The notes under the pieces were generated by a model. It was not told the origin of the DNA. It made no database searches and saw nothing but the letters and a program-made list of their open reading frames with translations. From Candidatus Hydrogenedentota bacterium (GTDB lineage: Bacteria > Hydrogenedentota > Hydrogenedentia > Hydrogenedentales > SLHB01), in the NCBI GenBank assembly GCA_013349485.1, contig DUZM01000018.1, positions 1 through 19,970 on the forward strand: 19,970 bases of DNA, in the 5' to 3' direction. Positions 8,128 through 16,292 of this stretch are shown here, one piece after another. The position numbers and the translations under genes were made by a program. Position 1 is the first letter of the stretch, and every line of letters begins with the position of its first letter.

Positions 8128-11001
8128 TCAAAGGGCAGCGTGTTCGCGCTCGAGCATTCGTTGCGCTTCCGGTTTTATGCCCGGCATGTTGAGAATGTGC
8201 CCGTACTGGGCCTTCGCCTCGTCGATCCTGCCGGCGCGCGCCAGCGTGCGCGCGAACGTTAGGCGCAGATTCGGATCCAACGGTGCGCTTTCGACAATGT
8301 TGCGGAGGGTTTCGATGGCTTGTTCGTGTTGGCCCATCCGCACAAGGATATCGGCCCAATGCGCAACCGCGGCCGGCGTCTCCGTTGGCGGCAGCAGCGG
8401 TATGGCTGCGGCTATGGCAGTCTGCGCGGGCGCCAGTTGCCCCAAATCGTCCATGACCTTGCCAAGGTCCAATAGCGCCTCGCCCCGGCGCGCCAATTGA
8501 GGTCCAGCCTGCTCGAGTTCGGCCCCGAGCAGATCCGCCGCCCAGCCCAGTGCAACCAGCGGAGGCACGCCGCTTTCCGATTCGGCCCGTTTTTCCAGTG
8601 CATCGAGCAGCAGCGCCGCCGCATTGGCCGGGCCTGCCTTTCCGCCCTTAATTACGAGCGCCGCCGCCTGTACACCAGGCAATACGGATTTGCCCTTGGC
8701 CTCGGCCTCGGCCGCCGCCTCGAGCACCGTCCGGCGGAACGCGTCAACGCGATCCGACGTTCGCGCAAACCGATAGTAATCGTTCCAGGCGCTCGGCACC
8801 AGTGGATTCGCCAGGACGCTCCGCCGGAACGCCTGCGCCGCCTGGTCGGCATCGCCTTCTTGCCACAGGATTCTGGCCCGCCATAGGCACAACGCCGCCA
8901 AGGCGCCCTCATCCGCGCCCGCCTCCTCGAGTCGGCGCATCTGGCGCGCGGCTTCGTCGAGAAAGGCGGCGTGGCGGCCCGCCCTCTCGGCGAATGCGCT
9001 GAAGAGACGCCACGTCTCGCCGCGCGCGGGCTCCGCCTGGGCCGCGCTGCGATAGGCCTGCTCGGCCCCGGCAACGTCGTCTTGCCCGTTTCGCGCTTCG
9101 GCAATAGCGCAGTAGAGCGAGGCCAGGTTGCCGGCACCCAGTTCGATGGCCCGGGCCAGGTGGGTCTCGGCCCTTTGCCATTCGGCGCGGATGGCCTCGG
9201 CCGGTGCGCCCTCCTGCTCGAGCAGCAGCGTCCGAAACGCCGCCGTACGCCCGACAATTTCTTCCGCAACCGGCAAGGCGTTACACAACTCGAGCAGGCG
9301 CAGGCCTAGCCGCTCCGCCTCATCGATGGCCGCACGCTGCGCGTCCAGAGTAGCTCCCGCCGTTCTCTTGTTGAATCCCAGGGCCAGGTAGGTCCGCGCC
9401 GCTTGCGCCAACGTAGGAATAAAGTACGGGTTCTTTTCGAGGGAAACGTCAAATGCCCCGACGGCCTCCGCGAAACGTCCTTGTCTCGCGTATGCGAGTC
9501 CTTGTTGTCGGCCGAATTCCCAGTTCCACGGCGCCAACCGGGCACCTTTGGCCAGCCACGCCTGCGCAGGGCCGAGGTTACCGTGATGTGCCGCGCTGCT
9601 GCCCCAGTAGTACCAGTATTCCGACGCGAATACCCGCGCATTGAACACTACGGTTGCGAGCCCAACGACCACCAATGCAAAGCGCCATGCAATCCGTATC
9701 GCGCGCCGGCCGGCTTTTGCCGCGGCGGGACGCACCGCCGCATCGAGTCCGTCAAGGGCGCCCGCCAGCAGCATCAGTACGAGCGCCGACGGGGCCACGC
9801 GGAAGTTGAACCCGAACGCGCCATCGACCAGGTAGGTGAAAAACAACACGGCGAGCGCCCACCCCAGCCGACGCCGGTGGCCGTCCGCGGCCCCAAACGC
9901 CATGAGCAAGGCGCGGCCCACCGCCAGAACGAAAAACGCCGCGTATAGGCCGGCGGCGAGAAGTCCCGCGTCGGCCGCCGCCTCGAGAATGTCGTTATGC
10001 ACGTGCGCGTTCATCTGTTGCGTATCGGCGAACCAGCGCTGCTCATACGGGGTCCAGAACCGGACGTTCTCGATTCGGTAATTGCCGGGGCCGTAGCCTA
10101 GCATCGGGCGCGCGAGGATCATGCGGGAAACACTGTAATAGGAATGATACCGCACGTGGAGCGACTCGCCGAAGGGAAACGGGTTGCCCGTCCGCAGTTT
10201 TGTCAAGGCCATTGCGCCGGCCGCGGTCGCTGCGGCCAGTGCGACAAGGACAATGGCCGTCGCGACGACGGCCCGGCCCGGCCGCTTCACGACGCGGCCA
10301 ATCAGCCTGGCCGCTACCCACAACACAACCGCCGAACCCAGCGCTAAGGGGCCGCCTCGTTGGCTCGTGCAATACAAGTGCGTCAGAAAAACCGGCGTCA
10401 GCGCCAGACACCACCGGTACTTGCTCGTCGTTCCGAGATAGACGGCCATGATCACGCACAGCACCAGCGTGTGGGCCGCGTAGTTGGGATTGCCGAACGT
10501 TCCGGGCAGGCCCGCGTAGACCTCGCTCGTCCGATCCGCCCACGGAAATGGATCCAGGTTCAGGTATTGGCACAGCGCATAGGCAGAAGATAACGCGACT
10601 GCCGCGCATGTAACCGCCAGGAGACGCTGCACCTGTTCCGGCTCACCGTACACCTGCGCGGCAACGAAGTACAGAAGCAGAAGGCTGGTCAGCTTCTGGA
10701 TTTCCAAGAGACTGTGGGACGCGAAAGACGAGTGCAAGCCCGCGATTACGTTAAGCAACCAGAACACAAGCCACAGGCACTGGAGGCCCGATGGACGCCG
10801 CAGCGGCGCCCCGCGCCGCATGGAATCCACGACCACCACGGCGGCAAATAACGCGCCCGCAAGCGTATAGAGGAGCTCCTTGATATGCACCGTGGGTTGG
10901 ATCGTGTACGGGAACATGGTCAGCACGACCAGGGCCGTGGTTGCCGCAAGCCCGCCTCGGACGAATCGGGCCGTTTTGGTGTCCCCGAATGACTGGTTCA
11001 T
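8128..11001 (-). CDS. O-antigen ligase/polymerase (Wzy_C) family membrane protein with long TPR tail
   Basis: The 957-residue product has two parts. Residues 1 to about 455 form a polytopic membrane region with O-antigen ligase/Wzy_C marks: GTFGNPNY (167-174), TSQRGG with Arg215, YGPGNY (303-308), and the periplasmic-loop motif HVHND (333-337) followed by AADAGLL. Residues about 460-957 are soluble, Ala/Glu/Arg-rich helical pairs of TPR type (for example WLAKGARLAPWNWEFGR and GRFAEAVGAFDVSLEKNP). The expected role is transfer or polymerisation of lipid-linked glycan at the inner membrane's outer face, with the TPR part as a scaffold. The ATG at 11001 lies one base after the TGA of the sugar dehydrogenase homologue, which implies translational coupling. 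Whether it is a ligase or a polymerase cannot be told from these motifs. Confidence 0.87.
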   Translation of the reverse strand: MNQSFGDTKTARFVRGGLAATTALVVLTMFPYTIQPTVHIKELLYTLAGALFAAVVVVDSMRRGAPLRRPSGLQCLWLVFWLLNVIAGLHSSFASHSLLEIQKLTSLLLLYFVAAQVYGEPEQVQRLLAVTCAAVALSSAYALCQYLNLDPFPWADRTSEVYAGLPGTFGNPNYAAHTLVLCVIMAVYLGTTSKYRWCLALTPVFLTHLYCTSQRGGPLALGSAVVLWVAARLIGRVVKRPGRAVVATAIVLVALAAATAAGAMALTKLRTGNPFPFGESLHVRYHSYYSVSRMILARPMLGYGPGNYRIENVRFWTPYEQRWFADTQQMNAHVHNDILEAAADAGLLAAGLYAAFFVLAVGRALLMAFGAADGHRRRLGWALAVLFFTYLVDGAFGFNFRVAPSALVLMLLAGALDGLDAAVRPAAAKAGRRAIRIAWRFALVVVGLATVVFNARVFASEYWYYWGSSAAHHGNLGPAQAWLAKGARLAPWNWEFGRQQGLAYARQGRFAEAVGAFDVSLEKNPYFIPTLAQAARTYLALGFNKRTAGATLDAQRAAIDEAERLGLRLLELCNALPVAEEIVGRTAAFRTLLLEQEGAPAEAIRAEWQRAETHLARAIELGAGNLASLYCAIAEARNGQDDVAGAEQAYRSAAQAEPARGETWRLFSAFAERAGRHAAFLDEAARQMRRLEEAGADEGALAALCLWRARILWQEGDADQAAQAFRRSVLANPLVPSAWNDYYRFARTSDRVDAFRRTVLEAAAEAEAKGKSVLPGVQAAALVIKGGKAGPANAAALLLDALEKRAESESGVPPLVALGWAADLLGAELEQAGPQLARRGEALLDLGKVMDDLGQLAPAQTAIAAAIPLLPPTETPAAVAHWADILVRMGQHEQAIETLRNIVESAPLDPNLRLTFARTLARAGRIDEAKAQYGHILNMPGIKPEAQRMLEREHAAL

Positions 11002-11002
11002 T

Positions 11003-12310
11003 TCAGACGCTGGCTCTTCCCACGCTGAAATAGCGGAATCCGTTCTCGGCCAGGAGCTTCGGACTATACAAATTGCGGCCGTCGAAAATGACCTTCTCCC
11101 GCATAAGACTCGCCAACCGTTCGAAATTCGGCCGGTGAAACTCGTTCCACTCCGTCACGATGACCAACCCGTCTGCGCGCTCCGCGGCATCGTAGTTCTT
11201 CGAAGCGAACGTCACCCTATCGCCGTATATCGCGTGGAGTTTCTTTAGCGCCACGGGATCGTACACGGCCACGGCGGCCCCGGCATCGAGCAACGCGTCA
11301 ATCACGTTCAGGGCCGGCGCCCCCCGGACGTCGTCCGTCCGGGATTTGTAACTCGCGCCCCAAACGGCGATCCGTTTCTCCGCGATCTCGTTCCCATAAT
11401 ACTCGAGCACGCGCCGGATAAAGGCGCGCTCGTGCCGCTCATTCACCGTCGCGGCCGCCTCGATTAGGGTACAGTCTATCCCTTTCTCTTTGCCCAGTCG
11501 CGCCATGGCCGCCAAACACCGGGGGAGTGCCGAGCCCCCGAATCCGATGCCCGGGAACAAGTAGCCGGAACCGATTCGGCTGTCGAACGCCATGCTTTCG
11601 CGAACCGCGTTGATCTCCGCGCCGTAGGCCTCGCAAAGCTGCGCCAACTCGTTCATCATCGAGATGCGTGAGGCGAGCATGGCGTTTACGGCGAGCCGAA
11701 CCATTTCGGCGCTCCGGAGATCCATAGAGAGCAGCGGCTTGCCGGTGCGCAGGAACGGCGCGTAAAGCTCTTTCATAATCTCCTCGACGCGAATGTCTTC
11801 ACACCCGACCACCACGCGATCCGGGCGCATAAAATCATCGATGGCGTTCCCCTTCTTGATAAATTCCGGGTTGACTACCACGTCAAACTCATGCGGCGTC
11901 AGCCCCGCGATGGTGTCGCGTATCTTTTCGGCAGTGCCCACGGGACAAATGCAGGTGTTGACGATGATGCGGTAGCCTGTGATAGCCCGGCCGATTTCCT
12001 CGACGGTACCCCAAAGCCCCGTCAGATCGGGCGCGCCGTCTTCTGCCACCGGGGTCTCGAGACACAGAAAAACCATCAGCGAGTCCGCCACCGCTTGCGC
12101 TAAATCGGTGCTAAACGCCAGCCGTTCCTCTTCGGCGTTGCGAACCACCAATTCCTCCAGCCCGGGTTCGTACAGCGGCAACTCTCCGTTGGCCAGTGCC
12201 CGAATACAGGTTTCGTCTCGATCGACGCACGTTACGAAATGGCCCTTCTCGGCAAGCCCCGTGCCCACAACAAGCCCAATGTAATTGGCGCCCAAGACGG
12301 TTAATCGCAT
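11003..12310 (-). CDS. UDP-glucose/GDP-mannose dehydrogenase homologue lacking the catalytic cysteine
   Basis: The 435-residue product aligns along its length with UDP-glucose 6-dehydrogenases: PLYEPGLEEL (45-54), CPVGT (122-126), NPEF.KKG.AI.DFMRPDRVVVG (147-169), SAEMVRLAVNA (200-210), DSRIG (243-247), TDDVRGAPAL (325-334) and TEWNEF..P.FE near the end. Several key residues differ. The Rossmann GxGxxG is GANYIG (7-12). The family's GGSCFPKD reads GGSALPRC (258-265), so the thioester-forming Cys is Ala261 and the following Asp is Cys265. The usual catalytic Lys is Arg205, while its Asn partner (Asn209) remains. It may be catalytically dead, stop at the aldehyde, or act on another substrate. 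The ATG at 12310 has GGGGGA six bases upstream and is preferred to a TTG at 12328. It is the first gene of the minus-strand polysaccharide cluster. Confidence 0.87.
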   Translation of the reverse strand: MRLTVLGANYIGLVVGTGLAEKGHFVTCVDRDETCIRALANGELPLYEPGLEELVVRNAEEERLAFSTDLAQAVADSLMVFLCLETPVAEDGAPDLTGLWGTVEEIGRAITGYRIIVNTCICPVGTAEKIRDTIAGLTPHEFDVVVNPEFIKKGNAIDDFMRPDRVVVGCEDIRVEEIMKELYAPFLRTGKPLLSMDLRSAEMVRLAVNAMLASRISMMNELAQLCEAYGAEINAVRESMAFDSRIGSGYLFPGIGFGGSALPRCLAAMARLGKEKGIDCTLIEAAATVNERHERAFIRRVLEYYGNEIAEKRIAVWGASYKSRTDDVRGAPALNVIDALLDAGAAVAVYDPVALKKLHAIYGDRVTFASKNYDAAERADGLVIVTEWNEFHRPNFERLASLMREKVIFDGRNLYSPKLLAENGFRYFSVGRASV

Positions 12311-12316
12311 GGTAGA

Positions 12317-12322
12317 TCCCCC
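12317..12322 (-). promoter_or_regulatory. Ribosome binding site (GGGGGA) deciding the ATG start at 12310
   Basis: On the minus strand GGGGGA is followed by six bases (TCTACC) and the ATG at 12310. The protein then begins MRLTVLG, directly at the Rossmann strand, so the upstream TTG is unlikely. Confidence 0.55.
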
Positions 12323-12385
12323 GGGCAACTTTCTAGCGCGTCCAACGCCGACTACGACCCCGTGCCCTTTTTCACGGGTCCGGGT

Positions 12386-12414
12386 ATGTTACCACTGGGC
12401 CCGGTGCTTTGCAA
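12386..12414 (-). promoter_or_regulatory. Candidate sigma70-type promoter for the polysaccharide operon
   Basis: On the minus strand TTGCAA (12409-12414), a 17-base spacer and TAACAT (12386-12391) match the -35/-10 consensus at 4/6 positions each. The predicted transcript would start about 70 bases before the ATG at 12310. This is a pattern match only; sigma-factor preferences of this lineage are unknown. Confidence 0.35.
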
Positions 12415-12437
12415 TTGGCCCGGGTTTCGTCGGAATC

Positions 12438-12467
12438 TTGATTGCGTTTTCGTCGGCGTGGCACAAT
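12438..12467 (+). promoter_or_regulatory. Candidate promoter for the ClpP-family gene
   Basis: TTGATT (12438-12443), an 18-base spacer and CACAAT (12462-12467) give a weak sigma70-like promoter about 35 bases before the ATG at 12503. It shares the divergent 192-bp region with the candidate minus-strand promoter. Confidence 0.28.
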
Positions 12468-12487
12468 ACCCGCTGTTTTGCCGACTT

Positions 12488-12494
12488 GAGAGGG
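12488..12494 (+). promoter_or_regulatory. Ribosome binding site (GAGAGGG) deciding the ATG start at 12503
   Basis: GAGAGGG lies eight bases before the ATG at 12503. The reading frame stays open further upstream to 12362, but that extension covers the promoter-like region and has no family similarity, so 12503 is preferred. Confidence 0.6.
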
Positions 12495-12502
12495 AACTGC
12501 AC

Positions 12503-13081
12503 ATGGCATGGAACGTGATTGAAGAACGAACGCCCGCCGAGGAGAACTTGGTCGCGCGTCTGCTAAAGGTTCGGACTATCCTGGTCAACGGCGAGATCGA
12601 TCAGGAACTCGCCGAACGGGTCATATCGCAACTGCTCGTGCTTGACGCGGAATCGCACGACCCGATCCGCGTGATCATCACGTCAAATGGCGGGCACGTC
12701 GAGTCCGGCCTGGCTATTTATGACATGATGCGCTTTGTCGACGCGCGCATCATCGCGATCGGCGCAGGGTGGGTCGCCAGCATCGCCGTGCCTATTCTGT
12801 TTGGCGCCGACAAGAAGGATCGATTGGCATTGCCGAACACGCGGTTTCTCATACACCAGCCAAGCGGCGGGGCAGGCGGTCAAGCATCCGACATACGGAT
12901 CGTTGCCCAGGAGATCCTAAAAATCCGCGACCGACTCAACCGGCTCATTGCCCAGGAAACGGGCCAAACCATCGAGAAAATCGCCGCCGACAGCGACCGC
13001 GATTTCTGGTTGACCGCCGACGAAGCCGTCAACTACGGCCTCATTGCCAGCGTCATCCGAACCCCGAAAGATATTCCATAG
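12503..13081 (+). CDS. clpP: ClpP-family serine protease, ATP-dependent Clp proteolytic subunit
   Basis: The 192-residue product matches ClpP in length and pattern: TILVNGEID (25-33), DPIRVIITSNGGHVESGLAIYD (53-74), the nucleophile region GAGWVASIAVPILFGA (87-102) with Ser93, the His region RFLIHQPSGG with His118, and DRDFWLTADEAVNYGLI with Asp167. These three residues are each four positions before those of mature E. coli ClpP (Ser97, His122, Asp171), so the triad spacing is identical. The family's usual G.AASM around the Ser reads GWVASIA, a divergent nucleophile elbow, so it may be a secondary ClpP paralogue. ClpP forms double-heptamer chambers fed by ClpX or ClpA; no Clp ATPase or trigger factor gene is adjacent. 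A good Shine-Dalgarno fixes the start. Confidence 0.88.
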   Translation: MAWNVIEERTPAEENLVARLLKVRTILVNGEIDQELAERVISQLLVLDAESHDPIRVIITSNGGHVESGLAIYDMMRFVDARIIAIGAGWVASIAVPILFGADKKDRLALPNTRFLIHQPSGGAGGQASDIRIVAQEILKIRDRLNRLIAQETGQTIEKIAADSDRDFWLTADEAVNYGLIASVIRTPKDIP

Positions 13082-13136
13082 CTCGCGGGGTGGTCCCAGC
13101 CTCCTATTTAGCAGATGGGTTCCACAGGGCACCGGC

Positions 13137-13400
13137 TTAGGAAAGTCGCTTTGCCTTATCCGCGTCCTCGAAGTCGTTTTCCTCGAGCATCCGGACCTTT
13201 CGCACGAAGATCTTCGAATTGTGAAGTCGCGCAGGACTCGTCTGATGGCAGTTCGCCGTCGTACTCTGCGCATATGTCGCGGATAAACTTGTGAGCCTTT
13301 TCATAGGTCTCAAACACGCCCTCTTCGAATATGACCACGGCAGCGTATTCTGAGGACTGACAGAACTCCCTGGCGATGTAGACTCGTTTTACCCGTTCAT
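13137..13400 (-). pseudogene. Small frameshifted gene coupled to the beta-helix gene (about 87 codons ancestral)
   Basis: An ATG at 13400 overlaps the TGA of the beta-helix gene as ATGA, but its frame hits TAA after three codons. One frame over, the sequence reads a convincing protein from VKRVYIAREF through EEGVFETYEKAHKF to AEYDGELP. Around 13241-13252 the coding-like reading moves back to the ATG's frame, continuing HQTSPARLHNSKIFVRKV and MLEENDFEDADKAKRLS to a TAA at 13137. ATG and final stop are in the same frame (264 bases). The simplest reading is one base lost near 13388-13397, perhaps from a G run, and one gained near 13241-13252. It could be real decay or consensus error. No family is recognised; the product would be small, charged and soluble. 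It is convergent with clpP, with 55 bases between them. Confidence 0.55.
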
Positions 13401-16159
13401 CTCCCGTATTCAATGCAGACGTTGTCGAGGTAGAAGGCGGTGTTCTTTTGTGCGAAGGCTTGGTACAGTGCCCACTCGGCATTGCCGAAATCGGGATTGA
13501 AGTAGGGCAACTTGTCGAACCGGCGCGGGGCTTTGCCGGGCAGCGTGACTGTCAGCGTGTATACGCCGGCTGCGTTCACGCCTATCGGACACCGGATCTC
13601 GACGTGGAACCATGTCTTGATCGGCACGTGCATGAGCACCTTGTCGTCTGCGAGCAGTTCGTGTTTTTCGTTGAATACCAGTCGGGGGCCGGTGTCGCCC
13701 GGCCCGCGCGTCGAGCGCAGCTCATGGAAGAATACGGCGCCCGGTTCGATGCGCACGTCAAAACTGCTGGCAACTGCGCCGTCGCCGGAAAGCGCGACGT
13801 GATACCCCATTTCGGGTTCCCAGGCGTGTTGCGGCCCTGGGGTGTCGGTGAACTTGAGGCTGTGCTTTCCGGCGGCGGCCGTCTCGTCGGTTACCAGGGC
13901 GGTGGACGGACTGGCCCCGCCCCAGATCACGGCGTTTTTGGGCAAGTCGCCCACGGCGGTGCTCTCGAAATCGTCATTGATGGACATGGGCTTGGGTTGT
14001 TCTTCGGGCTTGGGTTCGGGTTTCGGGGGTATCACGACGGGTTCGAAGACCAGGCGTTGTGGTTTTTCGACCCATTGCTTCTCTCCGTACAGGCCTGTTT
14101 GGCTGAGGTCAATCGGCTCGAATCCAAGCGCCTTGAGCGGCGCGGTCGAGCCCAACGCACGCCCGCGCCGCGTCTTGCCGCTTCTGCGTCCAAGCCGGAT
14201 AAGGTCTTTTCTGTCAAAACCTGGGTCGGCGATGACGCTCTGCCAGTCGTGTCCCTCGACGCGCCATGCCTCGAACGTCCTGCCCGCGAAATCCAAGGCG
14301 TTTCCGGCGGTGTCCCAGTAGCAGTTCGAGTCCGTCCAGTGCTGGTCCTTCGGCCACTTGCTGTAGCCGCCGAGGACGCGCCCATTGTCGGTCATCACGA
14401 TGTTGTGCTCGAAGTATCCTGACACATGTTCCTCGATCCGACTCAGAATCATCTGTTCCTCGGCGGAGAAAGCGAACACGTTGTTGCGGATGCGGTTATT
14501 GCGGCCGTAATGCTGATGAAACCCGCCTTTGGCCGTGTGAAACACGACGTTATTCTCGATGAGGATGTCGCTCGAGCCTTCGTCCGTGTAGATGCCCCAG
14601 CCGCCGTATTGATAGCAGTACACGTCATGGATCAGATTGTAGCGCTCGATGGTTCCGGGTTGGATGCCGAGCGTGTAGATGCCGCCCATGTCGCTCATGA
14701 CGCCTTGGCCGAGATGATGGATGTGGTTGTACTCGATGATGTTATGGTGGGAAGGGTTCTCGCCGTAGCCCCAGGACCAGCCCACCGACACGCCCGTATA
14801 GAACGTGTCGCAGATTTCGTTGTGGGCCACAGTCGTGTAGTTCGCGTGCTGGACAAACACGCCCGGCGCGCCTCGGAACGTCTTGCCTACGCCGTGAATG
14901 AAGTTGTTGTCGATCACGTTGCGCGTGGGTGTCGGATCGCCTGCGCCGACGCGGACGCCCCCCGCGCCGAGGTCGTGAAACTCGCAGTGGAACACCCGAT
15001 TGTCTGCGCAGCCATCCGCCAACCAGAGGCCGTAGGCGCCGACGTGGCCGATCTCGCAGTTCTCGAAGGCACAGAATCGTGCTCCGCGCATTTCTACGGC
15101 GGCCGACACGCTGCACGCGGCCTGCGGATCGCAATGCCCCTCGAAGCCGATCGGGTACTCGGTGTACAAGAACCGCATCCCGCGGAACGTCAGGTGCTCG
15201 ACGTAGGCGTCGTCCTTGGCGCGGCCCTCGATCCGAATCAACTGTTCGGCGAGGGGCGCCACGATTTCCGCGCGGCCGAGATCCTCGCCCTCGAGCGGCC
15301 AATACGACAAGACGCCAGTTTCGGCATCGAGATGCCACTCGCCGGGTTCGTCGAGCAGCTCGATGACGTTCTCGACGTAGTAGCGATTCAATGGCCCCCA
15401 GTACTCGGTGGGCCAGTGGGCCTTGGTGCGGAGGAGGACGAGGATCTTGTCCTTCTCATGCCGGGCGATGTAGCGTACGCTCGACGACCACCCGTGGAAC
15501 ATCCACACGCGCAAGTCCTCCGGTTGTGCCGTCGCCGGCATGTCTCCCGGGAAGTAATAAAACGAACGGTTCGACGGATCGATATACAACCCCGTGTCGG
15601 AATCCTTGTAGAGGTTTACTGCGCCGTTCGTGTAGAGGTAGCCGTCGTTCGGCGTCCGTGCAAGCCGACGGCGTTCGCCGTTCACCCACAGCGCGTTGAA
15701 CCGCCGCTCGCCCCGCTGCACTTCCGGCAACGTGATGCGCCACAGATAGCCTTCCCGGCGCCAGCCCGCGATAAGTCGCCCGCCGGTGAAAACGGGCGCC
15801 TCGCCAGGATGCGCGGCGTACGTAATCCGCATCCTCAGTGCACCCGAGTCTTCCGGCGTAAACACGATCGGCTCGGCGACCCGATACGTGCCTTTGCGAA
15901 TGAGTACTGTCACCGGCCCCTCGACGGCGCCCACAGCCTTGAGCCGGCGAATTGCGTCCCGTGCCCCGGCGATGCTCGCCAGCGGCCCATCGGTGCCGCC
16001 TTCATTCGCCTCGACAAGCCTTCCGGACCAGCCGTCGTTGCCGTCCGTCGCAACGTACAACGTGATCTCGTCGGCCAACGCCGACGCAGTCCCCACCGTA
16101 CTGCAAAACGCCACAATCAGGATCGCCGCGAAAGCCGAGTGTATCCACATCCTTCTCAT
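13397..16159 (-). CDS. Secreted right-handed parallel beta-helix protein, glycoside-hydrolase-like (GH141-like layout)
   Basis: The 920-residue product starts with a signal peptide (about 1-29, cleavage after ASALA), then YVATDGNDGWSG, a common opening of secreted beta-helix proteins. A beta-rich region with FNALWVNGERRRLARTPNDG (154-173) precedes the beta-helix (about 310-600) of repeating Asn/Val/His/Gly rungs. Conserved acids lie in SDMGGIYTLG (Asp490) and GIYTDEGSS (Asp526); paired Asp residues in such rungs are catalytic in GH141-type enzymes, but that assignment is inferred. A Lys/Arg-rich insertion (650-669), a Pro/Lys/Glu linker (711-724) and a C-terminal jelly-roll-like domain (about 725-920) follow. 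The expected role is binding or cleavage of complex polysaccharide outside the inner membrane. The ATG at 16159 is used; an ATG three codons on (16150) has better spacing from the AGGAAGG upstream. Confidence 0.83.
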   Translation of the reverse strand: MRRMWIHSAFAAILIVAFCSTVGTASALADEITLYVATDGNDGWSGRLVEANEGGTDGPLASIAGARDAIRRLKAVGAVEGPVTVLIRKGTYRVAEPIVFTPEDSGALRMRITYAAHPGEAPVFTGGRLIAGWRREGYLWRITLPEVQRGERRFNALWVNGERRRLARTPNDGYLYTNGAVNLYKDSDTGLYIDPSNRSFYYFPGDMPATAQPEDLRVWMFHGWSSSVRYIARHEKDKILVLLRTKAHWPTEYWGPLNRYYVENVIELLDEPGEWHLDAETGVLSYWPLEGEDLGRAEIVAPLAEQLIRIEGRAKDDAYVEHLTFRGMRFLYTEYPIGFEGHCDPQAACSVSAAVEMRGARFCAFENCEIGHVGAYGLWLADGCADNRVFHCEFHDLGAGGVRVGAGDPTPTRNVIDNNFIHGVGKTFRGAPGVFVQHANYTTVAHNEICDTFYTGVSVGWSWGYGENPSHHNIIEYNHIHHLGQGVMSDMGGIYTLGIQPGTIERYNLIHDVYCYQYGGWGIYTDEGSSDILIENNVVFHTAKGGFHQHYGRNNRIRNNVFAFSAEEQMILSRIEEHVSGYFEHNIVMTDNGRVLGGYSKWPKDQHWTDSNCYWDTAGNALDFAGRTFEAWRVEGHDWQSVIADPGFDRKDLIRLGRRSGKTRRGRALGSTAPLKALGFEPIDLSQTGLYGEKQWVEKPQRLVFEPVVIPPKPEPKPEEQPKPMSINDDFESTAVGDLPKNAVIWGGASPSTALVTDETAAAGKHSLKFTDTPGPQHAWEPEMGYHVALSGDGAVASSFDVRIEPGAVFFHELRSTRGPGDTGPRLVFNEKHELLADDKVLMHVPIKTWFHVEIRCPIGVNAAGVYTLTVTLPGKAPRRFDKLPYFNPDFGNAEWALYQAFAQKNTAFYLDNVCIEYGR

Positions 16160-16201
16160 CCTTCCTCAGTTGCCTTGCAGGAAATCGCTCCGCAAAAGGG
16201 G

Positions 16202-16207
16202 ATCATA
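16202..16207 (-). promoter_or_regulatory. Possible -10 element for the beta-helix gene
   Basis: TATGAT on the minus strand matches the sigma70 -10 consensus at 5/6 positions and would give a leader of about 35 bases before 16159. No good -35 is present at 16-18 bases (TCGTGC at 17), so this is weak. Confidence 0.25.
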
Positions 16208-16292
16208 CCCTAATCGCCGGACAAGCACGAGCGCAACAAAGGAACAGGCACGTCTCGTTTCCGGCCTGGGCGCCTTTAGCCTCCGCCGTCGA

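Noticed and set aside
12362..12502. Upstream extension of the ClpP frame by 47 residues
   Set aside because: It has no family similarity, covers the divergent promoter region, and a good Shine-Dalgarno precedes the ATG at 12503.
13082..13136. Intrinsic terminator between clpP and the convergent frameshifted gene
   Set aside because: GTGG-CCCA can pair with TGGG-CCAC but with an internal loop, a 17-base apical loop and no T tract.
13448..14422. A 324-codon plus-strand open frame
   Set aside because: Also antisense to the beta-helix gene, with no family signal or ribosome binding site.
14426..16213. A 595-codon open frame on the plus strand
   Set aside because: It is antisense to the well-supported beta-helix gene, its translation has no recognisable domain, and long antisense frames are expected in GC-rich coding DNA.
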